Translations under genes and position numbers: made by a program
The notes under the pieces: model-generated
Seen by the model: the letters and a program-made list of their open reading frames with translations, nothing else
Databases searched by the model: none
Told to the model about the DNA's origin: nothing
Assembly: GCA_019694165.1 (NCBI GenBank)
Contig: JAIBCL010000011.1
Coordinates: forward strand, 157,765 to 221,764
DNA: 64,000 nucleotides
Source of the DNA: Verrucomicrobiaceae bacterium
GTDB taxonomy: Bacteria > Verrucomicrobiota > Verrucomicrobiia > Verrucomicrobiales > Verrucomicrobiaceae
Direction: 5' to 3'
In this document: positions 45,360 to 54,503 of the stretch, in pieces
Layout of the letters: each line of letters opens with the position of its first letter
Position numbering within the stretch: position 1 is the first letter of the stretch

Positions 45360-47105
45360 TCACCGCAACTGCTCCCGGATCACCGGCAGCAGCAGATCGG
45401 CCTCGAGCGCATGGCCGGCGTCGTTCGGGTGCATGCCGTCGAGCAGGAGTTTGTCGGGATCGTGCGACATGAAGGCTTCGTTGGCATCGACGAGCGGGAC
45501 TTTGAGTTCGTTGGCGAGCGTACGCATGACATCGCGGTAGCGGGATAGCACAGGCTTGTCGAAGCCGTCGGCCGCGTCTGGATCGTAAGGCGTCTTGCCG
45601 TACATCTCGCGCAGCCGGCTTGTCCAGCGGACGGGATTCGACGTCATGAGAACAGGCTTCGCTTTGATCTTGCGCAGCTCGGCGACGATGAACCGCAGGT
45701 TTGCCTCGTAGTCGTCGAGGCCGACGCGCGACTCTGTGGCCGGCGGCATCTTCCACACATCGACGGCGGCGTCGTTGATGCCGAACTGGATCACCACGAC
45801 CCGCGGCTTGTAAGCCAGCACATCTTTGGCCAGGCGCGCGCGCGCACTCGCCGTCGTGTTGCCGCCGATGCCGGCGTTGTGAACGGTGAGGCTGGAGCCG
45901 ATGCTCTGGAGTTTCTCACCCACACGCATGGCATAGACCTTCTCCACAGCTCCGGGGCGAGCTGCAGTCGTGGAGTCGCCGAACATGATGATGCCGCCGG
46001 GCTTCGGCGCGACGGCTGCGGGCGGCTGATGAATGGGAATCTCCCCTTTGTCGAGGTCGGCGATGTTCACGGCCATGCGCAGGCCGCCCTGCATCGTGGT
46101 GATCCACAGCTCGCCGGGTTTGCGCTCGTAGAGATACGGATACGAGACGCGGCCACCTCCGGCGTAGTTTGCCGCGACGATCACCGGCTTCGTCCAGCTC
46201 GCGCCATCGTCAGATGAAAACGCGAGCGACAACTCCGCGCGGCTCGTGCCATTCGCCGACTGATGACGTGGCGGTGCATTCCACAGCAGCGCGATGCGGC
46301 CATCTGAAAGCCGCGCCATCTGCGGGCAGCACGTCACGGACTTGATGTTCGACGGCATCAGCCCTTCCCATCTCGATCCGCTGTCGTTCGAGATGGCCTC
46401 CCACAGATAGCCCGACTCCGTGCGCAGCAGCAGGTAAAGGGAACCGTTTTTGCGCTCGATCACCGAACCTTCGATGGAACCCGCGTGATCGTGACTGCCG
46501 ATTCCGTAATCGAGCACGTTGCTCCGCTGCCACGTTCTGCCTTTGTCGTCGGAGACAAACATCACCGTCGCGTGCCGCCACTCCGGAATGATCTCCTGAC
46601 CGACAAGAACGAGCCGGCCTTTGCTCGTCTCGATCAGCGAATGAATGCATCCGCACCACGGCGTGTTCAGCTTGATGGGTTCCTCCCACGTTTTGCCATC
46701 GTCGAGACTGCGGCAGACATAAGTCGGCAAGACGAAGTCCTGCCACTTCGCCGATGGCTCGCCCCAATGCCAGCCTTTAGGTGCGCCGCGTTCCGCTCCA
46801 TTCATCCATGCCGCGATGACGATGCCCTCGCGCGTGCGGAGCAGGGCGCGCTCGTTGCTCACATTGTACTTTTTTGGGTCGCGAAAAAGCGCCGTGGTCT
46901 TCCAGGTCTTGCCTTCATCAGAGCTGTGCAGCGCGTTCTGCGCATCGATGCAAAGCACGCCGCCATCGGCCGTGGTGACGAACGGGCCTTGATGACTGAA
47001 TGGCAGTCGATGGCCCTTCGGATGCAGAACGGGATCCGAGTCTGCCGCGACCGCGATGGCGGCGAATGCGGAAGCGAAGAGCAGGGAAAGGGCGAAGAGC
47101 TTCAT
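45360..47105 (-). CDS. Exported sialidase-like protein fused to an SGNH esterase
   Basis: A 581-residue exported protein with a signal peptide (residues 1-20). Residues 25-340 form a six-bladed propeller with five Asp-box-like motifs (SSDEGKTW, SLDDGKTW, SDDKGRTW, SNDSGSRW, SSDDGASW), typical of sialidase/BNR proteins. Residues 355-575 are a GDSL/SGNH hydrolase: IIMFGDSTTA (block I Ser), AGIGGNTTA (block II Gly), QFGINDA (block III Asn) and LDGMHPNDAGH (block V Asp, His). The fusion suggests removal of O-acyl groups and then a sugar from the same glycan; that is an inference. It is convergent with moaC. An upstream extension runs antisense to the ceramidase gene and is rejected. Confidence 0.8.
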   Translation of the reverse strand: MKLFALSLLFASAFAAIAVAADSDPVLHPKGHRLPFSHQGPFVTTADGGVLCIDAQNALHSSDEGKTWKTTALFRDPKKYNVSNERALLRTREGIVIAAWMNGAERGAPKGWHWGEPSAKWQDFVLPTYVCRSLDDGKTWEEPIKLNTPWCGCIHSLIETSKGRLVLVGQEIIPEWRHATVMFVSDDKGRTWQRSNVLDYGIGSHDHAGSIEGSVIERKNGSLYLLLRTESGYLWEAISNDSGSRWEGLMPSNIKSVTCCPQMARLSDGRIALLWNAPPRHQSANGTSRAELSLAFSSDDGASWTKPVIVAANYAGGGRVSYPYLYERKPGELWITTMQGGLRMAVNIADLDKGEIPIHQPPAAVAPKPGGIIMFGDSTTAARPGAVEKVYAMRVGEKLQSIGSSLTVHNAGIGGNTTASARARLAKDVLAYKPRVVVIQFGINDAAVDVWKMPPATESRVGLDDYEANLRFIVAELRKIKAKPVLMTSNPVRWTSRLREMYGKTPYDPDAADGFDKPVLSRYRDVMRTLANELKVPLVDANEAFMSHDPDKLLLDGMHPNDAGHALEADLLLPVIREQLR

Positions 47106-47186
47106 GGAGAAAACTAATCGTCCGTTTGTCGGCCGATCTTCGGCTGCCATTGATGAATGAGCAGTCGCATTGGCGTTTTGGATCGC

Positions 47187-48542
47187 ATGACTGTACCCGA
47201 TCTCCGATTCACCCTTGTCGCTGCCTTTGCTCTTTGTGCCTCGCTTGCAAACGCAGCACCTCCTGGTGCCACGCCTCTGTCGCCTCCGGGGCCGGTGAAG
47301 TCGATCGCGCCGCATGTGCCGGCAAACTGGAAGGCAGGGGCGGCATCGGTCGTGGTGACGCCGGAGAAGAATCTCTTCATGGCGGGCTACGCATCGCGGA
47401 AAACGCCGTCGGTCGGCAAGGTGCAGGATTTGTTTGTGAAGGCGCTCGCGCTCGAGGACGAACAAGGCGGCCGGCTCGTGATCGTGACGATGGATCTGAT
47501 CGGTGTGCCGCAGACGATTCGTCATTTCGTGGCCGAGCGCGTGGAGAAAGACTTCAAGCTGCCGCCCGCCGCGCTGCTGATGAACGCCTCGCACACGCAC
47601 AGCGGCCCCTCGATGCGCTCGACTGCACCGACCGAGGAGGAACTGAAAAGGCCGCTGACGAAGGACGCCTATGAATACACGCTTGCGTTGCAGGAGAAAA
47701 TCGTCGGCGTGATCGGAAAGGCGCTCGGTGAACTCAAGCCCGCGCGGCTGACCTGGAACAAGGCGCGCTGCGGCTTCGCGATGAATCGTCGGCGCGACTA
47801 CACGCTTGCCCCCGATGATCCGAATGCCAACAAAGCGCCGAATCCGAATGGTCCCGTCGATCAGGAGGTGCCCGCGCTGCGAGTCGAGTCGCCCGAAGGC
47901 GAAGTGCGCGCGATTCTCTTCGGCTACGCGTGCCACAACACCTGCCTCGGCTTCTTCAACTACTGCGGCGACTACGCGGGCTACGCGCAGGAGTATCTGC
48001 AGCAGTATCGCCCTGGTTGCGTGGCGATGTTTCTCATGGGTTGTGGCGCTGATCAGAATCCGTATCCGCGTCGGTCCGATGTCGTGCCAGGCATCACCGA
48101 CCTCGAACTCGCGCAGCAGCATGGCCGGTCGCTCTCGAACGCGGCCGAGATGGCCATCAGCGCCAATCCACGCGGCATCAGCGGCCCCATCCGCGCTGCT
48201 TACGAAGAGATCAAGCTGTCGTATGCGAACAACAAACGACCGGATCACGACTACCCCGTGCAGGTCATCAAGCTCGGCGACGATCTGACCATCATCGCGC
48301 TCGGCAGTGAGGTCGTGGTGGATTACAGCCTGCGCTTCAAACGCGAGTTCGCGGGCAAGGCCGCGCTTTGGGTGGCAGGCTACTCAAACGACTACACCGG
48401 CTACGTCCCGAGCCTGCGTGTTCTGAAGGAAGGTGGCTACGAAGCCGCCGCAGGCTGGGCGGACGATGTGGAGGATCGCATCGCGAAGAAGGTGCATGAG
48501 CTGCACGCTCGCGTTTCGGCGGAGGGCAAGGGTAGAGAGTGA
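47187..48542 (+). CDS. Exported neutral-ceramidase-like hydrolase
   Basis: A 451-residue exported protein with a signal peptide from the ATG at 47187 (MTVPDLRFTLVAAFALCASL). Domain marks of the neutral/alkaline non-lysosomal ceramidase N-terminal domain are AGAASVVVTPEKNLFMAGY, LVIVTMDLIGVP, LMNASHTHSGP with zinc-ligand His residues, FGYACHNTCLG, and GCGADQNPYPR. The usual C-terminal immunoglobulin-like domain of ceramidases is missing, as in many verrucomicrobial homologues. Hydrolysis of a ceramide-like amide or another lipid is possible; the substrate is unverified. It lies divergent from the sialidase-SGNH gene over about 80 bp. Confidence 0.8.
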   Translation: MTVPDLRFTLVAAFALCASLANAAPPGATPLSPPGPVKSIAPHVPANWKAGAASVVVTPEKNLFMAGYASRKTPSVGKVQDLFVKALALEDEQGGRLVIVTMDLIGVPQTIRHFVAERVEKDFKLPPAALLMNASHTHSGPSMRSTAPTEEELKRPLTKDAYEYTLALQEKIVGVIGKALGELKPARLTWNKARCGFAMNRRRDYTLAPDDPNANKAPNPNGPVDQEVPALRVESPEGEVRAILFGYACHNTCLGFFNYCGDYAGYAQEYLQQYRPGCVAMFLMGCGADQNPYPRRSDVVPGITDLELAQQHGRSLSNAAEMAISANPRGISGPIRAAYEEIKLSYANNKRPDHDYPVQVIKLGDDLTIIALGSEVVVDYSLRFKREFAGKAALWVAGYSNDYTGYVPSLRVLKEGGYEAAAGWADDVEDRIAKKVHELHARVSAEGKGRE

Positions 48543-48557
48543 GGTGCGCATGGCTTT

Positions 48558-48714
48558 GCCGTAGGCCGGGTGTGGCGACAGCCCGCCCGGCTCGTACGCG
48601 GACGCCGACCACCATTCCCTTCATCTCCACCGTCCGAATGAACAGCCGGGCGGCGCGGCGACGAACACCAGTGACGGAAAGAGGCTCCTCCGCCGCACAC
48701 ACCCGGCCTACGGC
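48558..48714. repeat. REP-like palindromic element, copy left of the transposase
   Basis: A 157-bp element with perfect 17-bp ends (GCCGTAGGCCGGGTGTG and its complement). It begins 16 bp after the ceramidase stop. Internal matches with the copy at 49567-49719 run nearly the whole length (CAGCCCGCCCGGCT, GGACGCC.ACCACCAT, CGCCGCACACACCCGGCC). GTAG head sequences next to a palindrome are characteristic of REP elements. Confidence 0.75.
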
Positions 48715-48794
48715 ATGGCGGCGAGCACTTCACGACATCATGGATCACCCGCTTCCATGCTCGCGCTTCCGCCGACTCCGCAAAGACTTCACTC

Positions 48795-49544
48795 ATGTCT
48801 TGGTGCGTCCCAACTGTCATTTCTTTGCCGGACGATTTCATCGGCTTTGATCCGACATCGTCACTGCCCGCCGAGGGCTTCACGGCTTATGATCGCCATC
48901 TTCCGCACTGGCGGCTTCCGGGCGCGTGTTACTTCACCACGTTTCGCCTCCGGGATTCCATTCCCCATGCAATCCTCAAAGAAATGAAGCAAGAAAAGGA
49001 GCAGTGGGAGAAGCGGCTCGCCCAAGCCGCTGCCGCTGCCAATGGCAGGCTTCGGCCGGACGAGATTGCTGCGTGGCAGGAGTTTCAACGCGCGCGGTTG
49101 CGCAAACTGGAATCCAAGCTCGACGAAGGGCACGGTGAGTGTCTCCTGCGCGATCCGGCGCATCGGCGGATCGTGACCGGCGCGCTCCATCATTTTGTCG
49201 GTCAACGTTGCAAGATGCTGGCCTATGCGGTGATGCCCAATCATGTCCATGTCCTCTGCCGGCCGATTGAAGGGCACTGGCTGGAGGATTTGTGCGGGTC
49301 GTGGAAATGGTTCACGGCGCAGGAAATCCAGAAAGCGCTGTGCCGCACCGGCCCGCTGTGGCAGGAGGAGAACTTTGATCGCCTCATCCGCGATGCCGGG
49401 CATTACCGCACCACGGTGAGATACATCGCAAAGAATCCGATGAAAGCCCGCCTCGGAGAAGACGAGGCCGCCGTGTGGTTTTGTGAAGGCATACGAAACG
49501 CCAACACGAACGCGCGTACTGGTTCAGAGGAAGCAGCGTCGTAG
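48795..49544 (+). CDS. REP-associated tyrosine transposase (Y1/HUH superfamily)
   Basis: A 249-residue single-domain enzyme of the IS200/IS605-like Y1 superfamily. The HUH motif is AYAVMPNHVHVL (H150, H152); the catalytic tyrosine is Y204 or Y210 in HYRTTVRYIAKNPMKA, a typical RAYT ending. A Lys/Arg/Ala-rich helical insert at about 62-112 lies before the HUH motif. RAYTs are domesticated, usually single-copy transposases that recognise REP palindromes, cut single-stranded DNA next to GTAG/GGAG heads, and spread REP/BIME elements. Here it is bracketed by two near-identical palindromic elements in the same orientation. No second tnpB-like gene is present. Confidence 0.85.
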   Translation: MSWCVPTVISLPDDFIGFDPTSSLPAEGFTAYDRHLPHWRLPGACYFTTFRLRDSIPHAILKEMKQEKEQWEKRLAQAAAAANGRLRPDEIAAWQEFQRARLRKLESKLDEGHGECLLRDPAHRRIVTGALHHFVGQRCKMLAYAVMPNHVHVLCRPIEGHWLEDLCGSWKWFTAQEIQKALCRTGPLWQEENFDRLIRDAGHYRTTVRYIAKNPMKARLGEDEAAVWFCEGIRNANTNARTGSEEAAS

Positions 49545-49566
49545 CGTGGGCGTGCCCGCCGTAGTC

Positions 49567-49719
49567 GTAGGCCGGGTGTGGCGGCAGCCCGCCCGGCTTC
49601 GTGTGCGGACGCCAACCACCATCCCCTTCATCTTCGCCGTCCGGACGAAAAGCCGGGCGACGCGGCGAAGAGTGCCGGTGGCAAAACAATGCTCTCTCCG
49701 CCGCACACACCCGGCCTAC
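49567..49719. repeat. REP-like palindromic element, copy right of the transposase
   Basis: A 153-bp direct copy of the element at 48558-48714, with perfect 14-bp ends (GTAGGCCGGGTGTG / CACACCCGGCCTAC). It ends 46 bp before the glpT start. The transposase gene sits between the two copies, which are about 1 kb apart. Confidence 0.75.
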
Positions 49720-49765
49720 GGTTTGCTTGACGCCACGCCTGCTCGCCTGTCAGGATGCATGCCGA

Positions 49766-51109
49766 ATGATTTCCTTTCTCGAGCCAGCGCCTTCGATCAC
49801 GCCCTTGCCTGCGGATCGCATCGATGCGGAATACAAGCGGCTGCGGCTGCAGGTCTTCATCGGCATCTTTGTCGGCTACGCAGGGTTTTATCTCGTGCGG
49901 AAGAACTTTTCCGTCGCGATGCCGGACATCCTCAAAGAATACCCGCAGTATTCGAAGGCGGAACTCGGCAGCGCATTGACCGGGCTCGCCGTGGCCTATG
50001 GGTTCTCGAAGTTCCTCATGGGCAGCGTGTCGGACCGGAGCAATCCGCGCTACTTCCTGCCGCTCGGTCTTCTGCTCTCCAGCGCGCTCATGATGTGCTT
50101 CGGATGGTTCAAGTTCATCTACTCGTCGCTGACGCTCATGATCGTTCTGCAGACGTTGAATGGCTGGCTGAATGGCATGGGCTGGGCGCCGTGTGGCAAA
50201 ACGATGGTGCACTGGTTCAGCACGAGTGAGCGAGGACGCGTGGTCTCGGTGTGGAATCTCGCGCACAACGTCGGAGGCGCGATGATGGCCGTGGTCGCGA
50301 CATGGGGCGTGGCAATTTTCCACGACTGGGGCGCTAGGTTTTACTTCAACGGCATCGTCGCCAGCATCGTCGCGCTGATCGCTTTCATGTTGATGCGCGA
50401 TACTCCCCAGAGCTGCGGCCTCCCCAGCATTGAGGCGCACAAGAACGACTACCCGCCGAACTACAACGCGCAGTTCGAGTCCACGCTGAGCTTCCGGCAG
50501 ATTTTCATGGAGCACGTGTTCACCAATCGTCTCCTGTGGGCCATCGCGTTCGCGAACGCCTTCGTTTACTTCATGCGTTACGGCGTCGCTGACTGGATTC
50601 CGACGTATCTGCAAACCGCGAAAGGCTTCTCCGCCGACGACTCGAAGAACGCCATCGTCGCGTTTGAGTGGGCAGGCGTGCCGGGCACGATTCTCGCCGG
50701 CTGGATGTCGGACAAATACTTCAGAAGCCGCCGCGCGCCTGCGACCATCCTTTTCATGGTGCCCACGATCATCGGTCTCGCCGTGTATGGCTTGAATCGC
50801 AATGGCCCTCTGTGGATCGACATCAGCGCGCTCATCACCATCGGCTTCTTCATCTATGGCCCGATCATGCTGATCGGTCTTCAAGCGCTCGACATGGTGC
50901 CGAAAAAAGCCGCCGGCACCGCGGCGGGGTTCACGGGATTCTTTGGCTACGTCTTCGGCACTGCGGTGTCCGGTGCGGGCGTCGGCTGGCTGGCTGATCA
51001 TTGGGGCTGGAATGGCGTCATCATCGCCATGCTGGTCTGCGCCGTGATGACCATGCTCTTCAGTGCATTGACGCTCGGCCATCGCGCGGAAAGTTCGGCG
51101 CAAGCCTGA
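49766..51109 (+). CDS. glpT: MFS organophosphate transporter, GlpT-like
   Basis: A 447-residue, 12-helix major facilitator of the organophosphate:phosphate antiporter family. GWAPCGKTMVHWFSTSERG and SVWNLAHNVGGAMM are near-canonical GlpT signatures, with the substrate-binding Arg/His set expected for glycerol-3-phosphate uptake. YFRKNF-type VRKNFSVAMP and the loop DRSNPRYFLP agree with the family. GlpQ, which supplies glycerol-3-phosphate, lies 5 kb downstream on the same strand after a TIR-WD40 and toxin-antitoxin segment. The start at 49766 follows the REP element; longer frames read through it. UhpT/UhpC-like specificity cannot be wholly excluded. Confidence 0.85.
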   Translation: MISFLEPAPSITPLPADRIDAEYKRLRLQVFIGIFVGYAGFYLVRKNFSVAMPDILKEYPQYSKAELGSALTGLAVAYGFSKFLMGSVSDRSNPRYFLPLGLLLSSALMMCFGWFKFIYSSLTLMIVLQTLNGWLNGMGWAPCGKTMVHWFSTSERGRVVSVWNLAHNVGGAMMAVVATWGVAIFHDWGARFYFNGIVASIVALIAFMLMRDTPQSCGLPSIEAHKNDYPPNYNAQFESTLSFRQIFMEHVFTNRLLWAIAFANAFVYFMRYGVADWIPTYLQTAKGFSADDSKNAIVAFEWAGVPGTILAGWMSDKYFRSRRAPATILFMVPTIIGLAVYGLNRNGPLWIDISALITIGFFIYGPIMLIGLQALDMVPKKAAGTAAGFTGFFGYVFGTAVSGAGVGWLADHWGWNGVIIAMLVCAVMTMLFSALTLGHRAESSAQA

Positions 51110-51158
51110 TCCCCCTCTCCGTCCTCTGCTCTCAGCCCTTCGCCCTGCTCCCCGCGCC

Positions 51159-54100
51159 ATGCCCCCTGCCACCCACACCCGCCGCTACAGCGCCTTCATC
51201 AGCTACCGTCATGCGGACAACACCCAGGAAGGCCGCCGCTGGGCCGAGTGGCTGCACCGCGCGCTGGAGCGATACGTTGTCCCGCCCGATCTCATCGGCA
51301 CCCCGAACCTGCGCGGCGAACCCATCCGCGATTCCCTCTACCCCATCTTCCGCGACGAGGACGAACTCCCTGCCAACGCCGACCTCGCCACCGGCATCCG
51401 CGCCGCGCTGGAGGTGAGCGATCACCTCATCGTCCTGTGCAGCCCTCGCAGCGCCGTCAGCCCCTGGGTGCGCAAGGAAGTGCGCGAGTTCAAGGAACTC
51501 GGCCGCAGCGACCGCATCCTCGCCATCATCATCGCCGGCGAACCCAACGCTGACGACCCCGCCAAAGCCCGCGACGGCATCCTGCGCGACGAAGAATGCT
51601 TCTGCGAAGAACTGCGCTTCGGAGCCGTGCGCGAGGACGGCACGCTCGACTGGACCATCCGCACCGAACCTCTCGCTGCCGACCTGCGCCCCGTCGGCAC
51701 CCGTGCCGAAGGCTTCGTCACTGCCGAGGCCTACCGCGAACACCTCACGCTCAACAGCAGCCTCACCCCGGAAAAAATCGCAGCGCGCACGGACTCGTAT
51801 CGCCACCAGCTTGAGCACAGTTTGATCAAAGTTATCGCAGGACTCCTCGGCGTGCCGCTCGGGCAACTCGTAGATCGTGATGCGGCCCATCGCGCAGAAC
51901 TCGCGAAACAGGAACTCGCTCGCGCGGAGGCAGAGGCAGCGCGCCTTCGCGCACTCAATGAGCGACTCACCCTTGCCGAAGCAAAGGCAAGGGAAGCAGC
52001 GGCCGAAGCTCTTGCGGCAAAGGAGCAGGCCGAAGCAGCACTTGCCGAGTCACAACGGCAGCTTGAACGCTCTCAACTCGAAGAAGGTCGCGCTTGGCTA
52101 GAGCGCGCTAAGGCGGCTGAAAACAGAAGTGACCACCTCAGTGCCCTCATGCTCGCAGGGCGCGCCGTTGGCTTCCAAGGCTATGGGCGAGTGTCACAAG
52201 AGAGCGACAGCTTCAGCGATGCGTTTCCTCTTTTGCTCGGCAAACCAATGGCTGATCGGTTTTCAGAAAAGGAACGCCAGGAGGAGTTGTTGGAGTTGGC
52301 ACGCTTAACTGAAGGCATTCAAACCACGTTCCTTCCGATTTGGGCCTGTGCTACTCCTTATCTTTCCTGTGTCGCGATCAGCCCCGATAGCCGCTATTTG
52401 GCTACCGTTGGCTCTCATGAGAATGCAGTATCGTTGTGGGATGCGATAACGGGAGATCTTCTTGGGATGATGGCAGGGCACACGGATTCCGTATGGAACC
52501 TTATGTTCAGTCCTGATGGTGGTCGCCTAGCCAGTGGATCCCATGACAAGACCGTCAGGCTCTGGGATGTGAATTCACGGAGGGAACTGATACAGTTTAG
52601 TGGTCACGATAAATCAGTATGGAGTGTGGCATTCAGTCCTGATGGTAGCAGACTGACCAGTGGCTCTGGCGATAAAACTATCAAGGTGTGGAATGCGTTG
52701 ACAGGTGAGGAACTGGCCACCCTTTCAGGACATAATTACGAGGTGCGGGCTGTTGCGTTTAGTCCTGACGGCAAGTGCCTAGCCACAGGCTCAACGGATG
52801 AGACGGTGAAGTTGTGGGACTCGGTGAGTGGCGAAGAACTTGCCTCGCTTGCCGGACATACCAGAGGCGTAATGGATATAGCATTCCGTCCAGACGGCGA
52901 TTGTTTGGCTACTGCGTCGGCTGATGCGACAATCAAGTTATGGGATGTAGCAAGCGGCACGGAATTGGCTGTTCTTGCCGGGCACACAGATGCCGTAAGG
53001 TGTGTGGCGTTTAGCCCGGATGGCAAAAGTATTGCCAGTGGATCAAGGGACCACTCAATCAGACTCTGGGACACCAACAAGGGCGAGGAACTTGCTATTG
53101 TTAACGGGCACACAAAGGATGTGTGTGGCATTGCGTTTGCGCCTGACGGCAGCCGCTTGGTGAGCAGTTCCTATGACAAAACCGTCAAGCTTTGGGATGT
53201 TACAGAATCCAGGCAGTCGATTGCCTTGGCTGGACACGCAGACCATGTGTGGAGCGTAGCCCTCAGCCCAGATGGCAATCTGGCTGCCAGTGGATCGCAT
53301 GACAGAACCATCAAGATATGGGACACAGCCAGAGGCAGGGAGATCATCACCCTCGCGGGACACGCGGCTGCTGTGCTTGTTGTTACCTTCAGCCCTAACG
53401 GCAAACCCCTTGCCAGCGGCTCACATGACCGGACGATCAGGCTGTGGGATACCGCGTCAACAGGCAAAGAATTCGCCACCTTGACTGGGCACAACGGCTC
53501 AGTGAGATGCATAGCTTTTAGCCCTGACGGCAAGCGTATTGCCAGCGGCTCTCACGATAAGACGGTCAAACTTTGGGACTCAGCTACGGGCAAGGAACTC
53601 GCTACATTTGTCGGAAACAGCAAGCATGTGCTGAGTCTGGCATTTAGTCCCGACGGTAGCCGACTCGTCAGTGGCACGTCCTACGGCGACATCAAGCTGT
53701 GGGACATTGCTAGTTTTGAGGAGATCGAAGCCAACGATGTGAGCCGAGTAAACGCCCAGCAATGGCTCGCAGCCTCGAACCGCGATATCGCTTCAGACGG
53801 CAAGATCATCGTCAAGCACAAGGACAATGCCGTCATCATCACTCATGCAACCAACTACGATCCGCCTGACCTCGCTATCCGATTGCGTGAGGGCTTGCTT
53901 GCTCTGGCTGGTCGAGAACTGAAGTGTCCTGAGATCAAAGGCCCCACCAAGATGCTCCCCGTGCGCTATGATGTCAGCGCCCAGCTCGCCGATCCGAAGC
54001 TCACCCCCGAGCGACGCGCCGAGCTGCGCATGGAACTGTGCACCAAGTCCAGCCAGTTCCGCGCCGCCACCGCGCTGTGGCAGCGATTGTTGCAGGGTGA

Positions 54101-54455
54101 GTGGCGCGCTTTTGAAGGAGCCACCGTGCCGAAAGATCAAGCGCCCGCGACGATCCCCGCCGACAGCCCCATCCGCCGCCTCTACCTCCTCGCCTTGATC
54201 GATGCGACGAAGCATCCGCAGATTCACGGTCATCCCACCATCTGCCAGACCGCTACGCAGATAGTGCCCGTGCTGACGACGGAGATGTTGGCCACGCCCA
54301 CGATCTCGCTGGCGATGATGACCCTGATGCAGACCCTCGCGAAAGACGACAGCCCCGACATGAGCGCTCCCCACGCCGACCTGCTGAAACGCCTGGAGGA
54401 GGTGGCGACGCAGGAGTGGCTGGAGGTGCTGCGGGAGAGTGCCGCGAAGAAGTAG
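51159..54455 (+). CDS. TIR - coiled-coil - WD40 repeat protein
   Basis: A 1098-residue soluble protein. Residues 9-130 are a TIR domain: YSAFISYRHAD at the start, IFRDEDELPAN (box 2 region) and SAVSPWVRKEVREF, where E107 aligns with the catalytic Glu of NAD-cleaving TIRs. A region of unclear fold follows, then an Ala/Glu/Arg-rich coiled coil (about 245-320), then 11 WD40 repeats (about 402-865) with regular SPDG..LASGSHDKTVKLWD units, and a 230-residue C-terminal domain of unknown fold. The architecture is that of a sensor-effector in which ligand binding by the propeller would activate the TIR enzyme. Base composition falls across the WD40 part compared with both ends. Confidence 0.85.
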   Translation: MPPATHTRRYSAFISYRHADNTQEGRRWAEWLHRALERYVVPPDLIGTPNLRGEPIRDSLYPIFRDEDELPANADLATGIRAALEVSDHLIVLCSPRSAVSPWVRKEVREFKELGRSDRILAIIIAGEPNADDPAKARDGILRDEECFCEELRFGAVREDGTLDWTIRTEPLAADLRPVGTRAEGFVTAEAYREHLTLNSSLTPEKIAARTDSYRHQLEHSLIKVIAGLLGVPLGQLVDRDAAHRAELAKQELARAEAEAARLRALNERLTLAEAKAREAAAEALAAKEQAEAALAESQRQLERSQLEEGRAWLERAKAAENRSDHLSALMLAGRAVGFQGYGRVSQESDSFSDAFPLLLGKPMADRFSEKERQEELLELARLTEGIQTTFLPIWACATPYLSCVAISPDSRYLATVGSHENAVSLWDAITGDLLGMMAGHTDSVWNLMFSPDGGRLASGSHDKTVRLWDVNSRRELIQFSGHDKSVWSVAFSPDGSRLTSGSGDKTIKVWNALTGEELATLSGHNYEVRAVAFSPDGKCLATGSTDETVKLWDSVSGEELASLAGHTRGVMDIAFRPDGDCLATASADATIKLWDVASGTELAVLAGHTDAVRCVAFSPDGKSIASGSRDHSIRLWDTNKGEELAIVNGHTKDVCGIAFAPDGSRLVSSSYDKTVKLWDVTESRQSIALAGHADHVWSVALSPDGNLAASGSHDRTIKIWDTARGREIITLAGHAAAVLVVTFSPNGKPLASGSHDRTIRLWDTASTGKEFATLTGHNGSVRCIAFSPDGKRIASGSHDKTVKLWDSATGKELATFVGNSKHVLSLAFSPDGSRLVSGTSYGDIKLWDIASFEEIEANDVSRVNAQQWLAASNRDIASDGKIIVKHKDNAVIITHATNYDPPDLAIRLREGLLALAGRELKCPEIKGPTKMLPVRYDVSAQLADPKLTPERRAELRMELCTKSSQFRAATALWQRLLQGEWRAFEGATVPKDQAPATIPADSPIRRLYLLALIDATKHPQIHGHPTICQTATQIVPVLTTEMLATPTISLAMMTLMQTLAKDDSPDMSAPHADLLKRLEEVATQEWLEVLRESAAKK

Positions 54456-54503
54456 CCCGCGTCGGCGCATTGCCAAAACCCGCTTGCAGGCTATCCTCAC
54501 GGC

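Noticed and set aside
47106..48248. N-terminal extension of the sialidase-SGNH gene
   Set aside because: It is antisense to the ceramidase-like gene and precedes a good signal peptide at 47105.
48558..49719. A CRISPR array or phage attachment sites
   Set aside because: Only two long copies with a gene between them, no spacers, no cas or integrase gene.
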